Source of the DNA: Roseovarius sp. UBA6167
GTDB taxonomy: Bacteria; Pseudomonadota; Alphaproteobacteria; Rhodobacterales; Rhodobacteraceae
Reading direction: 5' to 3'
NCBI GenBank assembly: GCA_002428225.1
Contig: DIUD01000007.1
Coordinates: forward strand, 41,589 to 71,612
Length of the DNA stretch: 30,024 nt
This document shows, one piece after another, positions 22,894 to 30,024 of this stretch. A model generated the notes under the pieces. The model did not search any database, had not been told where the DNA came from, and worked only from the letters and a program-made list of their open reading frames with translations. The stretch's first letter is position 1. Every line of letters starts with the position of its first letter. Both the position numbers and the translations under genes were made by a program.

Positions 22894-23481
22894 TCATACC
22901 GCGACCGCCTTGCGCACCATGTCCCAGTAAAGCGCCTCGATCTGCACAAGGCCAAGCCGCCCGCGCGCACGAAACCAGGTATTGATCCCTGTCAGCATAG
23001 CAATGAGCGCCATCGCCGCGATGCGCGGTTCGGTCACGTCAAAGGATCCCTCAACCACGCCTTGCCGCAAGATCGCCTCGAGCCGGGTTTCATACTCGCG
23101 GCGCTGCCCCTCGATCACCGCGAAATTGCCCGGCTCCAGATTGCGCAATTCCATGTAGGAGACAAAGACCGCATCGGCGCGGCTGGTGTTGAAGCGGATG
23201 TGAAACCGGGTGAAGGCTTCGAGCGCGTCGCGCGCGCTTGCCTCGGGGGCCTCGGCATCCCACGCCGCCAGCAGGTCCTCCATATGGGTGCGCATGAGAT
23301 CGAACAGCAGCGTCTGCTTGTCGGGTGTGTAATTGTAGAGCGCGCCCGCCTGCACCCCCACTTCGCTTGCGATCTGGCGCATCGAGACGGCGGCATAGCC
23401 CTGCCGCGCGAACAGCCGCAGCGCCGCTGCGCGCACGCGCGGGCCGGTGATGTCGGAATGAGACCCCTGGGTTCGTGCCAT
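22894..23481 (-). CDS. TetR-family transcriptional regulator
   Basis: A 195-residue TetR regulator. The N-terminal helix-turn-helix spans about residues 15-55 (ALRLFARQGYAAVSMRQIASEVGVQAGALYNYTPDKQTLL, the usual A-x3-F-x2-G-Y ... S-x-R-x-I-A ... Y-x-Y/H-F/T pattern), followed by an all-helical ligand domain. It reads towards the YHS gene and ceramide operon. A 16-base palindrome lies 14 bases before its start, suggesting autoregulation. TetR proteins of this type often sense acyl-CoA or similar ligands, but the ligand here is unknown. Control of the lipid locus is possible by position; the palindrome at 23495 does not match the one at 22247, so direct evidence is lacking. Confidence 0.85.
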   Translation of the reverse strand: MARTQGSHSDITGPRVRAAALRLFARQGYAAVSMRQIASEVGVQAGALYNYTPDKQTLLFDLMRTHMEDLLAAWDAEAPEASARDALEAFTRFHIRFNTSRADAVFVSYMELRNLEPGNFAVIEGQRREYETRLEAILRQGVVEGSFDVTEPRIAAMALIAMLTGINTWFRARGRLGLVQIEALYWDMVRKAVAV

Positions 23482-23494
23482 GGCCCCGGTTTAA

Positions 23495-23510
23495 CTGAAC
23501 GCATGTTCAG
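23495..23510. promoter_or_regulatory. Palindrome CTGAAC-GCAT-GTTCAG (TetR operator candidate)
   Basis: Perfect six-base arms around GCAT, 14 bases upstream of the TetR ATG and in the 102-bp gap before the divergent lipoprotein gene. Size, symmetry and position fit a TetR autoregulatory operator that may also affect the lipoprotein gene. Confidence 0.55.
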
Positions 23511-23583
23511 ATCAAAGCCCCCGCTTGCCCCTGCGCCGCCGGGATGGCAAGAAAGGCCATGCCGCGCCGCGAAGGGTCGTTTC

Positions 23584-23865
23584 ATGCGCCTTGCCACTGC
23601 CCTTGCCTGCCTGTGCCTGCTTGCGGCCTGCGCCGACCCCTATCCGCGCACGGATCTGAGCGCGGCGGACAAGGCCGCGCCCTACCCTGACCTGGTTCCC
23701 GCCGAGGCGATCCGCGCCCGCGTGCCCCAGCCCCGCACCACGCCCCAGGCACAGGCCGACCTCGACGCCCGCGCCGCGCGGCTGCGTGCCCGCGCGGACG
23801 CCTTGCGCCGCCCGGTCATCGGCGACGAGGCGCGCACGCGGATGCAACAGGGTGTGGATGGCTGA
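23584..23865 (+). CDS. Small lipoprotein of unknown function
   Basis: A 93-residue protein with a type II signal: MRLATALACLCLLAAC, where LAAC is the lipobox and the Cys at 16 the acylated residue. The mature part (ADPYPRTDLSAADKAAPYPDLVPAEAIRARV...) is Pro- and Arg-rich, with an Ala/Arg-rich helix (DLDARAARLRARADALRR) that may form a short coiled coil. ATG 23584 is preferred over upstream in-frame starts because it begins the signal peptide. It is divergent from the TetR gene and 98 bases upstream of hom. I do not recognise a function. Confidence 0.7.
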   Translation: MRLATALACLCLLAACADPYPRTDLSAADKAAPYPDLVPAEAIRARVPQPRTTPQAQADLDARAARLRARADALRRPVIGDEARTRMQQGVDG

Positions 23866-23963
23866 AACCTTGCCGCAGAACCCCGCGCCGCGTTGCATGG
23901 CCCCGGCGAACCCGTTACATCGCGCCGCAAGAGACACGGATGAACGAGGATCGGAGCGCCCCC

Positions 23964-25250
23964 ATGACCACCCCCCTGCGCCTTGGCATTGCCGGGCTTG
24001 GCACCGTCGGCACCGGCGTGGTGCGCATCGTGCGGCAGAAGGCCGATCTGTTGCAGCTGCGCACGGGCCGCTCGATCACCATCAGCGCGGTCTCGGCACG
24101 CACCCGCGACAAGGATCGCGGCGTGAGCCTTGCGGACTACGCCTGGGAGGATGATCCCGTGACGCTGGCGCGGCGCGCCGACGTGGATGTGTTCGTGGAA
24201 CTGATGGGCGGCAGCGACGGCCCCGCCAAGGCCGCGACCGAGGCCGCCATCGCCGCGGGCAAGGATGTGGTCACCGCCAACAAGGCGATGCTCGCGCATC
24301 ACGGGCAGGCGCTGGCGCTGGCCGCCGAAGAGGCAGGCCGCGTGATCCGCTTCGAGGCCGCCGTCGCGGGCGGCATCCCGGTCGTCAAGACCCTGACCGA
24401 GGGGCTGGCGGGCAACGCCATCACCCGCGTGATGGGGGTGATGAACGGCACCTGCAACTATATCCTGACGCGGATGCAGGCCACCGGGCAGGGCTATGAC
24501 GCGCTTTTCGAGGAGGCCGGCCGGCTCGGCTATCTGGAGGCCGATCCCGAGCTTGACGTGGGCGGGATCGACGCGGGGCACAAGCTGGCGCTGCTTGCGG
24601 CCATCGCCTTTGGCTGTCAGGTGGATTTCGACGGGATGGTGCTGGAGGGGATCCAGTCGATCACGCTGGACGATATCCGCCGCGCCGCCGACATGGGCTA
24701 CCGCATCAAGCTGCTCGGCGTGGCGCAGATGACCGGGCGCGGGCTGGAGAGCCGCATGTCGCCCTGCCTCGTGCCCACATCCAGCCCGCTGGGACAACTT
24801 GAAGGCGGCGCCAACATGATCGTGCTCGAGGGCGATCAGGTGGAACAGATCGTGCTGCGCGGCCCCGGTGCGGGCATGGGGCCGACGGCCAGCGCGGTCA
24901 TGGCCGACGTGATCGACATCGCGCGCGGCACACGGTTCTCGACCTTCGGGCAGCCCGCCGCAACCCTCGCCCGCTGCACGCCCGCAAGCTGCGCCACGCC
25001 CGCGCCCTATTACCTGCGCATGGCGCTGGTGGACAAACCCGGCGCGCTGGCCAGGGTCGCCACCTGCCTGGGCGAGGCCGGTGTGTCCATCGACCGGATG
25101 CGCCAGTATCGCCACGCCGAGGCCGCCGCCCCGGTGCTCATCGTCACCCACAAGACCACCCGCGAGGCGCTCGACACCGCGATCAATGACATTCGCCACC
25201 TCGATGTGCTGGCCCATACCCCCGTCGCGCTGCGCATCGAGCAGGTCTGA
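23964..25250 (+). CDS. hom: Homoserine dehydrogenase
   Basis: A 428-residue homoserine dehydrogenase, reducing aspartate semialdehyde to homoserine for threonine and methionine synthesis. The N-terminal GLGTVGTGV binds NAD(P). TANKAMLAHHG and AAVAGGIPVVKTLTEGL are active-site segments, NGTCNYILTRM follows, and the C-terminal 85 residues are an ACT domain (LVDKPGALARVATCLGEAGVSIDRM) for feedback control by an amino acid, usually threonine. I use ATG 23964 with GGAG seven bases upstream; the in-frame ATG at 23940 would add eight residues. It is followed 67 bases later by glpX, an arrangement familiar from Rhodobacteraceae genomes. This is core metabolism, not part of the lipid locus. Confidence 0.93.
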   Translation: MTTPLRLGIAGLGTVGTGVVRIVRQKADLLQLRTGRSITISAVSARTRDKDRGVSLADYAWEDDPVTLARRADVDVFVELMGGSDGPAKAATEAAIAAGKDVVTANKAMLAHHGQALALAAEEAGRVIRFEAAVAGGIPVVKTLTEGLAGNAITRVMGVMNGTCNYILTRMQATGQGYDALFEEAGRLGYLEADPELDVGGIDAGHKLALLAAIAFGCQVDFDGMVLEGIQSITLDDIRRAADMGYRIKLLGVAQMTGRGLESRMSPCLVPTSSPLGQLEGGANMIVLEGDQVEQIVLRGPGAGMGPTASAVMADVIDIARGTRFSTFGQPAATLARCTPASCATPAPYYLRMALVDKPGALARVATCLGEAGVSIDRMRQYRHAEAAAPVLIVTHKTTREALDTAINDIRHLDVLAHTPVALRIEQV

Positions 25251-25317
25251 GGCGCGGCTTGCGCGTGCGGCCCGCGCTCTCTAGTCTTTCACCGACGCTT
25301 TCAGCAAGGATCGTCCC

Positions 25318-26283
25318 ATGAGTTCCGATACCGCTTTCAACGACCGTATGCTCTCGCTCGGCCTTGCGCGCGTGGCCGAACAAGCCGCCCTCGCCTGTGC
25401 CGACCTGATCGGGCGCGGCGACGAGAAGGCCGCCGATCAGGCCGCCGTCAACGCCATGCGCGAACAGCTCAACATGCTCGCCATCAAGGGCGTTGTGGTG
25501 ATCGGCGAGGGCGAGCGCGACGAGGCGCCGATGCTGTTCATCGGCGAGGAGGTGGGCACGGGCGACGGCCCCGGCGTCGATATCGCGCTCGACCCGCTGG
25601 AGGGCACGACGCTGACGGCCAAGGCGATGCCCAATGCGCTCACCGTCATCGCCATGGCGCCGCGCGGCACGCTGTTGCACGCGCCCGACACCTATATGGA
25701 CAAGCTGGCGATCGGGCCGGGATACCCCGACGGCGTCGTCTCGCTGTCGATGTCGCCGCGCGAACGGGTCGAGGCGCTGGCAAAGGCGCGCGGCTGCCGC
25801 CCGTCCGAGATCACCGCCTGCGTGCTGGAACGCCCGCGCCACGAGGCGATGATCGCCGAGTTGCGCGAGACGGGTGCTGCGGTCTATCTCATCACCGATG
25901 GCGATGTGGCCGGCATCATCCATTGCGCCGAATCCGACATGACCGGCATCGACATGTATATGGGCACCGGCGGCGCGCCCGAGGGCGTACTGGCGGCGGC
26001 CGCGCTCAAATGCATGGGCGGGCAGATGTGGGGGCGTCTGGTGTTTCGCAACGAGGACGAGCGCGCGCGCGCGGCGAAGGCCGGGATCACCGATTTCGAC
26101 CGGACCTATACCCGCGACGAGATGGTGACCTCGGACGTGATCTTTGCCGCCACGGGCGTCACCGATGGCTCGATCCTCAGGGGCGTGCATCGCCGCCCCG
26201 GTTTCGTCGAGACCGAGACGGTGCTGATGCGCTCGCGCACGGGCTCGGTGCGGCGGATGATCTACCGCAGCAAGCGTGACTGA
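25318..26283 (+). CDS. glpX: Class II fructose-1,6-bisphosphatase
   Basis: A 321-residue GlpX-type fructose-1,6-bisphosphatase that produces fructose-6-phosphate in gluconeogenesis. The lithium-sensitive phosphatase-type metal site is visible as GEGERDEAPMLFIGEEVG and DIALDPLEGTTLTA. GDVAG and GTGGAPEGVLAAAALKCMGGQMWGRL are further family signatures. AAGGA lies seven bases before the ATG. Length is normal for the family. It sits between hom and recJ; the spacing before recJ contains hairpins, so transcription may stop there. Confidence 0.93.
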   Translation: MSSDTAFNDRMLSLGLARVAEQAALACADLIGRGDEKAADQAAVNAMREQLNMLAIKGVVVIGEGERDEAPMLFIGEEVGTGDGPGVDIALDPLEGTTLTAKAMPNALTVIAMAPRGTLLHAPDTYMDKLAIGPGYPDGVVSLSMSPRERVEALAKARGCRPSEITACVLERPRHEAMIAELRETGAAVYLITDGDVAGIIHCAESDMTGIDMYMGTGGAPEGVLAAAALKCMGGQMWGRLVFRNEDERARAAKAGITDFDRTYTRDEMVTSDVIFAATGVTDGSILRGVHRRPGFVETETVLMRSRTGSVRRMIYRSKRD

Positions 26284-26298
26284 GATCGCGACAAGGCA

Positions 26299-26364
26299 GG
26301 GGGCGCTGCCCCCGTCGCCGCAAGCGGCGACTCCCCCGGGATATTTCGGGCAAGATGAAGCCCG
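26299..26364. repeat. Intergenic hairpin element, REP-like
   Basis: Between glpX and recJ: GGGGGC-GCT-GCCCCC (26299-26313), GTCGCCGC-AA-GCGGCGAC (26314-26331), then CCCCCGGGATATTT and CGGGC...GCCCG (26347-26364) around CAAGATGAAG. From memory, C-rich hairpins followed by GGAGTATTT/GGATATTT...AAGATGAAG recur between genes in Rhodobacteraceae. Only this copy is visible here, so repetition is not shown by the window. It may also end glpX transcription. Confidence 0.5.
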
Positions 26365-26373
26365 GGCGCGGAC

Positions 26374-28119
26374 ATGACGGCCTATCTCGGTGTCGAGACC
26401 TCGCTGACCGGGCGGCGCTGGATCGGGCCGGGGGGCGAGGCCGAGCGACAGGCGGAAGCCATGGCGCAGGCGACCGGCCTGCCGCGCGCGCTCTGTCAGA
26501 CGCTGGCGCGGCTTGGTGTGCCGCCGGCCGAGGCGGAAAGCTACCTCGGCCCGACCCTGCGCGACCTGATGCCCGATCCGCGATCCTTGCGCGACATGGA
26601 GGTGGCGGCGGCGCGGGTCCTGCACGCGCTGGAGCGCCGCGAGCGCATCGCCATATTCGCCGATTACGATGTCGATGGCGGGGCCTCGGCTGCGCTGCTG
26701 ATCGACTGGCTGCGGCGCATGGGGGCGGGGCGGCCGACGCTCTATATCCCCGACCGCATCGACGAGGGCTATGGCCCCAACGCGCCGGCGATGCGCGATC
26801 TGGCGGCGGGGCACGACCTGATAGTGTGTGTCGATTGCGGCACGGTGAGCCATGAGGCGCTGGCCGCCGCGACGGGCGCGGATGTGGTGGTGCTCGATCA
26901 CCATCTCGGTGGCGAGACGCTGCCGCCCGCGCTGGCCGTGGTCAACCCCAACCGGCAGGACGAGAGCGGCGACCTGGGGCATCTTTGCGCGGCGGGCGTG
27001 GTATTCCTGATGCTGGTCGAGGCGGGGCGGCAGCTGCGCGCGGCGGGGCGCGCGGGACCGGATCTGATGGCGCTCCTGGATCTGGTGGCGCTGGCGACGG
27101 TGGCGGATGTGGCGCCCCTGGTGGGGGTCAACCGCGCCTTCGTGCGGCAGGGGTTGCGGGTGATGGCGCGGCGCGCGCGCGCGGGTCTGGTGGCGCTTGG
27201 CGATGTGGCGCGGCTCGACGGCCCGCCCGCCGCCTATCATCTTGGGTTCGTCCTTGGCCCGCGCGTCAATGCGGGCGGGCGGATCGGGCAGGCGGATCTG
27301 GGCGCGCGGCTTCTGGCCAGCGACGATCCGGGCGAGGCGCGCGCGCTTGCCCTTCGGCTGGAGGCGCTCAACGAGGAGCGCCGCGCGGTCGAGGCCGAGG
27401 TGCGCGCGGCAGCACTGGCGCAGGCCGAGGCGCGGGGGTTTGACGCGCCGCTGGTCTGGGCCGCGGGCGAGGGCTGGCATCCCGGCGTGGTCGGGATCGT
27501 GGCAACCCGCCTCAAGGAGGCGGCCGATCGCCCCGCCGTGGTGATCGGGCTCGAGGGGGATGAGGGCAAGGGATCGGGGCGCTCGGTCGCGGGGGTCGAT
27601 CTGGGTGCGGCGGTGCAGCGGCTGGCGCGCGAGGGGGTGCTGCTCAAGGGCGGCGGGCACCGCATGGCCGCCGGTCTCACCGTCGCGCGCGACCGGCTGG
27701 AAGAGGCGATGGCGCGGCTCTCGGATCTGCTGGCGCGGCAGGGCGCGGGCACGGGCGGCCCGGCCGATCTGCGCCTTGACGGCGTGCTCATGCCCGGCGC
27801 CGCAACGCTGGAGCTGGTCGAGCGGATCGAGGCGGCGGGGCCGTTCGGCGCCGGCGCGCCGGGGCCGCGTTACGTCTTTCCCGATTGCCGGATCGGCTTT
27901 GCCAGGGTTCTGGGGGGCGCGCATCTCAAGCTGCGGCTCGATGACGGGATGGGGGCCACGCTCGACGCGATTGCCTTTGGTGCCGCCGAGGGGCCGCTTG
28001 GCGCGGCGCTCCTGAACCATGGCGGCGCGCGGTTTCACCTCGCGGGACGGGTGGAGATCAACCATTGGGGCGGGCGCCAGGTGGTGCAGTTGCGCCTCGA
28101 GGATGCAGCCCCCGCATGA
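26374..28119 (+). CDS. recJ: Single-stranded-DNA-specific exonuclease RecJ
   Basis: A 581-residue 5'-3' single-strand exonuclease of the DHH superfamily, acting in recombination, mismatch and base-excision repair. Motifs in order are IFADYDVDGGASAALL (metal-binding Asp set), CVDCGT, VLDHH (DHH box), and after them NPNRQ; the DHHA1 domain carries GRSVAGVDLG and KGGGHRMAAGL, with an OB-type domain at the C-terminus. All key residues are present. ATG 26374 gives the family-typical N-terminus but lacks a clear Shine-Dalgarno sequence, as it directly follows the hairpin element. Confidence 0.93.
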   Translation: MTAYLGVETSLTGRRWIGPGGEAERQAEAMAQATGLPRALCQTLARLGVPPAEAESYLGPTLRDLMPDPRSLRDMEVAAARVLHALERRERIAIFADYDVDGGASAALLIDWLRRMGAGRPTLYIPDRIDEGYGPNAPAMRDLAAGHDLIVCVDCGTVSHEALAAATGADVVVLDHHLGGETLPPALAVVNPNRQDESGDLGHLCAAGVVFLMLVEAGRQLRAAGRAGPDLMALLDLVALATVADVAPLVGVNRAFVRQGLRVMARRARAGLVALGDVARLDGPPAAYHLGFVLGPRVNAGGRIGQADLGARLLASDDPGEARALALRLEALNEERRAVEAEVRAAALAQAEARGFDAPLVWAAGEGWHPGVVGIVATRLKEAADRPAVVIGLEGDEGKGSGRSVAGVDLGAAVQRLAREGVLLKGGGHRMAAGLTVARDRLEEAMARLSDLLARQGAGTGGPADLRLDGVLMPGAATLELVERIEAAGPFGAGAPGPRYVFPDCRIGFARVLGGAHLKLRLDDGMGATLDAIAFGAAEGPLGAALLNHGGARFHLAGRVEINHWGGRQVVQLRLEDAAPA

Positions 28120-28225
28120 GCGCCCCCCTCCCCCGCCCGCAGGCCGGGCAAATTGGTGATTTCCCCCGGCGCGCAAATCCGCTAGACTTGGCCAAAACAA
28201 ACGCGAACGCGAAAGCGAGAGGCAG

Positions 28226-28828
28226 ATGAGCAGGATCTTTCGCGCCTTCCTGGTGCTTTTCGTGCTGTCATCCTGTGGCGGCGGAACGGGCTATGGCACC
28301 CCTCCGCGCGAACTGGACAATGCCTGTGCGATCCTTGACGAGCGGCCCGAATACGCCCGCGCCTTTCGCGCCTCCGAGCGTCGCTGGGGCGTGCCCGCCC
28401 ATGTCCAGATGGCCACGATCTATCAGGAGAGCAAGTTCGTCTCTGACGCGCGCACGCCCTATCGCTGGAGCCTTGGCGTGATCCCGACGGGGCGGATCAG
28501 TTCGGCCTATGGCTACAGCCAGGCGCTCGACGGGACATGGGAGGAATACCTCGCCGACAGCAGGCGCCATGGTGCGCGGCGCACCGATATTCACGACGCG
28601 GCGGATTTCATCGGCTGGTACATGGCCCAATCCACCGAGCGACTGGGCATTGCGCGCGACGATGCGCGCAACCAGTATCTTGCCTATCACGAGGGGCGCA
28701 CGGGCTTTGCCCGTGGCAGCCACACCGCCAAGCCATGGCTGGTGCGTGTCGCCGGTGATGTGGATGCCCGCGCCGCGCGCTACCGCGCGCAGCTTGGCAC
28801 CTGCCGCGCCGGGCGGGGCCTCGTGTGA
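28226..28828 (+). CDS. Lytic transglycosylase-like lipoprotein
   Basis: A 200-residue lipoprotein: MSRIFRAFLVLFVLSSC has a lipobox ending in Cys17. The mature part resembles soluble lytic transglycosylase (SLT) domains: ERRWGVPAHVQMATIYQESKF places E68 as the candidate catalytic acid, followed by SSAYGYSQALDGTWEEY (the GxxQ-type motif), and AADFIGWYMAQSTERLGI, QYLAYHEGRTGFARGS. It would cut peptidoglycan glycan strands from the outer or inner membrane. It starts 106 bases after recJ and converges on lolA with 12 bases between. It is a conserved roseobacter protein in my recollection; activity is inferred. Confidence 0.8.
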   Translation: MSRIFRAFLVLFVLSSCGGGTGYGTPPRELDNACAILDERPEYARAFRASERRWGVPAHVQMATIYQESKFVSDARTPYRWSLGVIPTGRISSAYGYSQALDGTWEEYLADSRRHGARRTDIHDAADFIGWYMAQSTERLGIARDDARNQYLAYHEGRTGFARGSHTAKPWLVRVAGDVDARAARYRAQLGTCRAGRGLV

Positions 28829-28840
28829 TTGGGCGCGTGA

Positions 28841-29443
28841 TTACCTGTCGATACGCATCGTCTCGCGGCCGGGGATGACGAAATTCTCATCCGCAAGCCG
28901 CACGTCCTTGACCAGATCGCCAAGAATGACCGTGGTGCGCCCGCCATTGGCGTCATTGATGATCCATTGCCGCAACTCGACCGGGTTGGCGGTAAAGACC
29001 AGATCTATGCTGCCATATTCCGGGTTGTCGGGGTCTTGCGCGCGCACCGTGGTGGTGGTGCCGTCGCTGACATGGGCAGTGACCATGCGCGCGCGGCCAA
29101 GGTTGACGTTGCGCTCCAGGATGATCTTGAGCGGGGTGCGGTGCAGCGGGTAGCCCTGCCGCTCGTTCGAGCGCGGGTCGATGATGCCCACCGTGTCGCC
29201 ATTGGCCACCACCAGCGCCGCCTCGGGGGGATCATACTCGAACCGCACCCGGCCGGGGCGCTTGAGCAGGATGCGTCCCGTGCTGATCGAGCCATCCTCG
29301 TTCACCTGCGTGAACTGCCCCTGCGCGGTGCGCAAGCTGTTGAGATAGGCAGATATTTCCCCAAGCGAAAGCTTTTCCGCCGCCGCCGGGAGGGTCATCG
29401 CCGCCCACAGGACGGGCACCATCAGGATTCGCAACTGTTTCAT
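28841..29443 (-). CDS. lolA: Outer-membrane lipoprotein carrier protein LolA
   Basis: A 200-residue periplasmic chaperone that takes lipoproteins from LolCDE to the outer membrane. ATG 29443 is used, giving a signal peptide MKQLRILMVPVLWAAMTLPAAA with an AxA cleavage site; GGGGGA lies just upstream. The mature part has the LolA pattern: ISAYLNSLRTAQGQFTQVN, GRILLKRPGRVRFEYDPPE, DNxEYG-like DPDNPEYGSIDLVF and LRQWIINDANGGRTTVILGDL. It lies 65 bases after ftsK on the same strand. The in-frame ATG at 29500 would put 19 residues before the signal and is unlikely. Confidence 0.9.
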   Translation of the reverse strand: MKQLRILMVPVLWAAMTLPAAAEKLSLGEISAYLNSLRTAQGQFTQVNEDGSISTGRILLKRPGRVRFEYDPPEAALVVANGDTVGIIDPRSNERQGYPLHRTPLKIILERNVNLGRARMVTAHVSDGTTTTVRAQDPDNPEYGSIDLVFTANPVELRQWIINDANGGRTTVILGDLVKDVRLADENFVIPGRETMRIDR

Positions 29444-29459
29444 GTCCCCCAGATAAGCG

Positions 29460-29489
29460 GCCCCGCGCCGGATTGCACCTGCGCGGGGC
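29460..29489 (-). terminator. Hairpin between ftsK and lolA
   Basis: GCCCCGCGC (29460-29468) and GCGCGGGGC (29481-29489) form a perfect 9-bp stem with a 12-base loop, between the ftsK stop and the lolA start. No T-run follows on the minus strand, so it may be a weak terminator, a processing site or an attenuator. Confidence 0.35.
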
Positions 29490-29508
29490 GAAAATTTCAC
29501 GCGCGCGC

Positions 29509-30024
29509 CTATTGCGGCTCGGGCACCAGGACCTCGCGCTTGCCGACATGGTTGGCGGGGCTGACAACGCCCTCATCCTCCATCTGCTCGACCAGGCGCG
29601 CGGCCTTGTTGTAGCCGATGGCCAGCTTGCGCTGGATATAGGAGGTGGAGCACTTGCGATCCTTCGCCACGATCGCCACCGCCTGATCGTAGAGCGCGTC
29701 CTCGCCCTCGGTATTGCCGCCGGTGGACAGGCCGAGCACCGCGTCGATGCTCTCGGCGCGCTCCTCGTCGGGGCCTTGCAGCACCGTGCCGAGATATTCC
29801 GGCGGGCCAAACGCCTTGAGGTGGGTGACGACCGTCTCCACCTCCTCGTCCGAGACAAAGGGCGCGTGGCAGCGGGTGATCCGGCCGCCTCCGGCCATGT
29901 AAAGCATGTCGCCCATTCCCAGAAGCTGCTCTGCCCCCTGCTCGCCCAGGATGGTGCGGCTGTCGATCTTTGATGTCACCTGAAAGCTGATGCGCGTGGG
30001 AAAGTTCGCCTTGATCGTGCCGGT
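29509..30024 (-). CDS. ftsK: DNA translocase FtsK, C-terminal part (cut by window)
   Basis: The 171 C-terminal residues of FtsK; the N-terminal membrane and most of the motor domain lie beyond the window. Visible are TGTIKANFPTRISFQ, SKIDSRTILGEQGAEQLLG and GDMLYM, the end of the RecA-like motor, followed by a linker and the gamma winged-helix domain (CSTSYIQRKLAIGYNKAARLVEQMEDEGVV), which reads KOPS sequences and activates XerD. It pumps the chromosome terminus through the septum at division. Its stop at 29509-29511 precedes lolA. Confidence 0.95.
   Translation of the reverse strand, partial: TGTIKANFPTRISFQVTSKIDSRTILGEQGAEQLLGMGDMLYMAGGGRITRCHAPFVSDEEVETVVTHLKAFGPPEYLGTVLQGPDEERAESIDAVLGLSTGGNTEGEDALYDQAVAIVAKDRKCSTSYIQRKLAIGYNKAARLVEQMEDEGVVSPANHVGKREVLVPEPQ

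Noticed and set aside
25183..28200. 1005-codon minus-strand ORF across glpX and recJ
   Set aside because: Long only because high GC makes stops rare; hom, glpX and recJ on the plus strand are unmistakable, and this translation is a His/Arg-rich shadow.
1..30024. CRISPR arrays, tRNA/rRNA genes, transposases, attachment sites
   Set aside because: I looked for regular repeats, tRNA-like cloverleaf ends and transposase motifs in the intergenic regions and found none that I could support.

Overview
The window is high-GC DNA with tightly packed, often ATGA-coupled genes. Gene content and order (hom-glpX-recJ, ftsK-lolA, alphaproteobacterial lipid genes) suggest an alphaproteobacterium, most likely a Rhodobacteraceae/roseobacter-type organism. 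I place it at family level only, by recognising protein families without a database search.

From 1 to about 22.1 kb is one large envelope-lipid locus that I read as a bacterial sphingolipid (ceramide) locus. The five genes known to be needed for ceramide synthesis in Caulobacter all have candidates here. Four form a coupled minus-strand operon: acyl-ACP synthetase, epimerase-like ceramide reductase, acyl carrier protein and serine palmitoyltransferase (22054 down to 17862). The same run continues into a metallophosphoesterase and an MsbA-like ABC exporter. The fifth, a GNAT-type ceramide synthase, lies at 10005-11153 in an operon with a MobA-like nucleotidyltransferase and a 2OG-Fe(II) oxygenase.

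The rest of the locus looks like tailoring. It holds an FA2H-type hydroxylase between two LpxL-like acyltransferases, three ELM1-domain (GT-B-like) proteins, two PAPS sulfotransferases and two GT8-like glycosyltransferases. It also has a lipid kinase of the DAGK/ceramide-kinase family directly followed by a protein resembling the mitochondrial CDP-DAG synthase Tam41. My inference is that ceramide is made in the cytoplasm, may be hydroxylated, is phosphorylated and/or CTP-activated, is decorated with sugar, phosphoglycerate and/or sulfate, and is exported by the ABC protein. The product is unknown; a sulfated or anionic (glyco)sphingolipid is the best guess.

From 22.3 to 23.9 kb are a Tat-signal YHS-domain protein, a TetR regulator with a palindrome beside its start, and a small lipoprotein. 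From 23.9 kb on is ordinary core genome: hom, glpX, a REP-like intergenic element, recJ, a transglycosylase-like lipoprotein, lolA and the 3' end of ftsK. I saw no tRNA, rRNA, CRISPR array, insertion sequence or phage gene.
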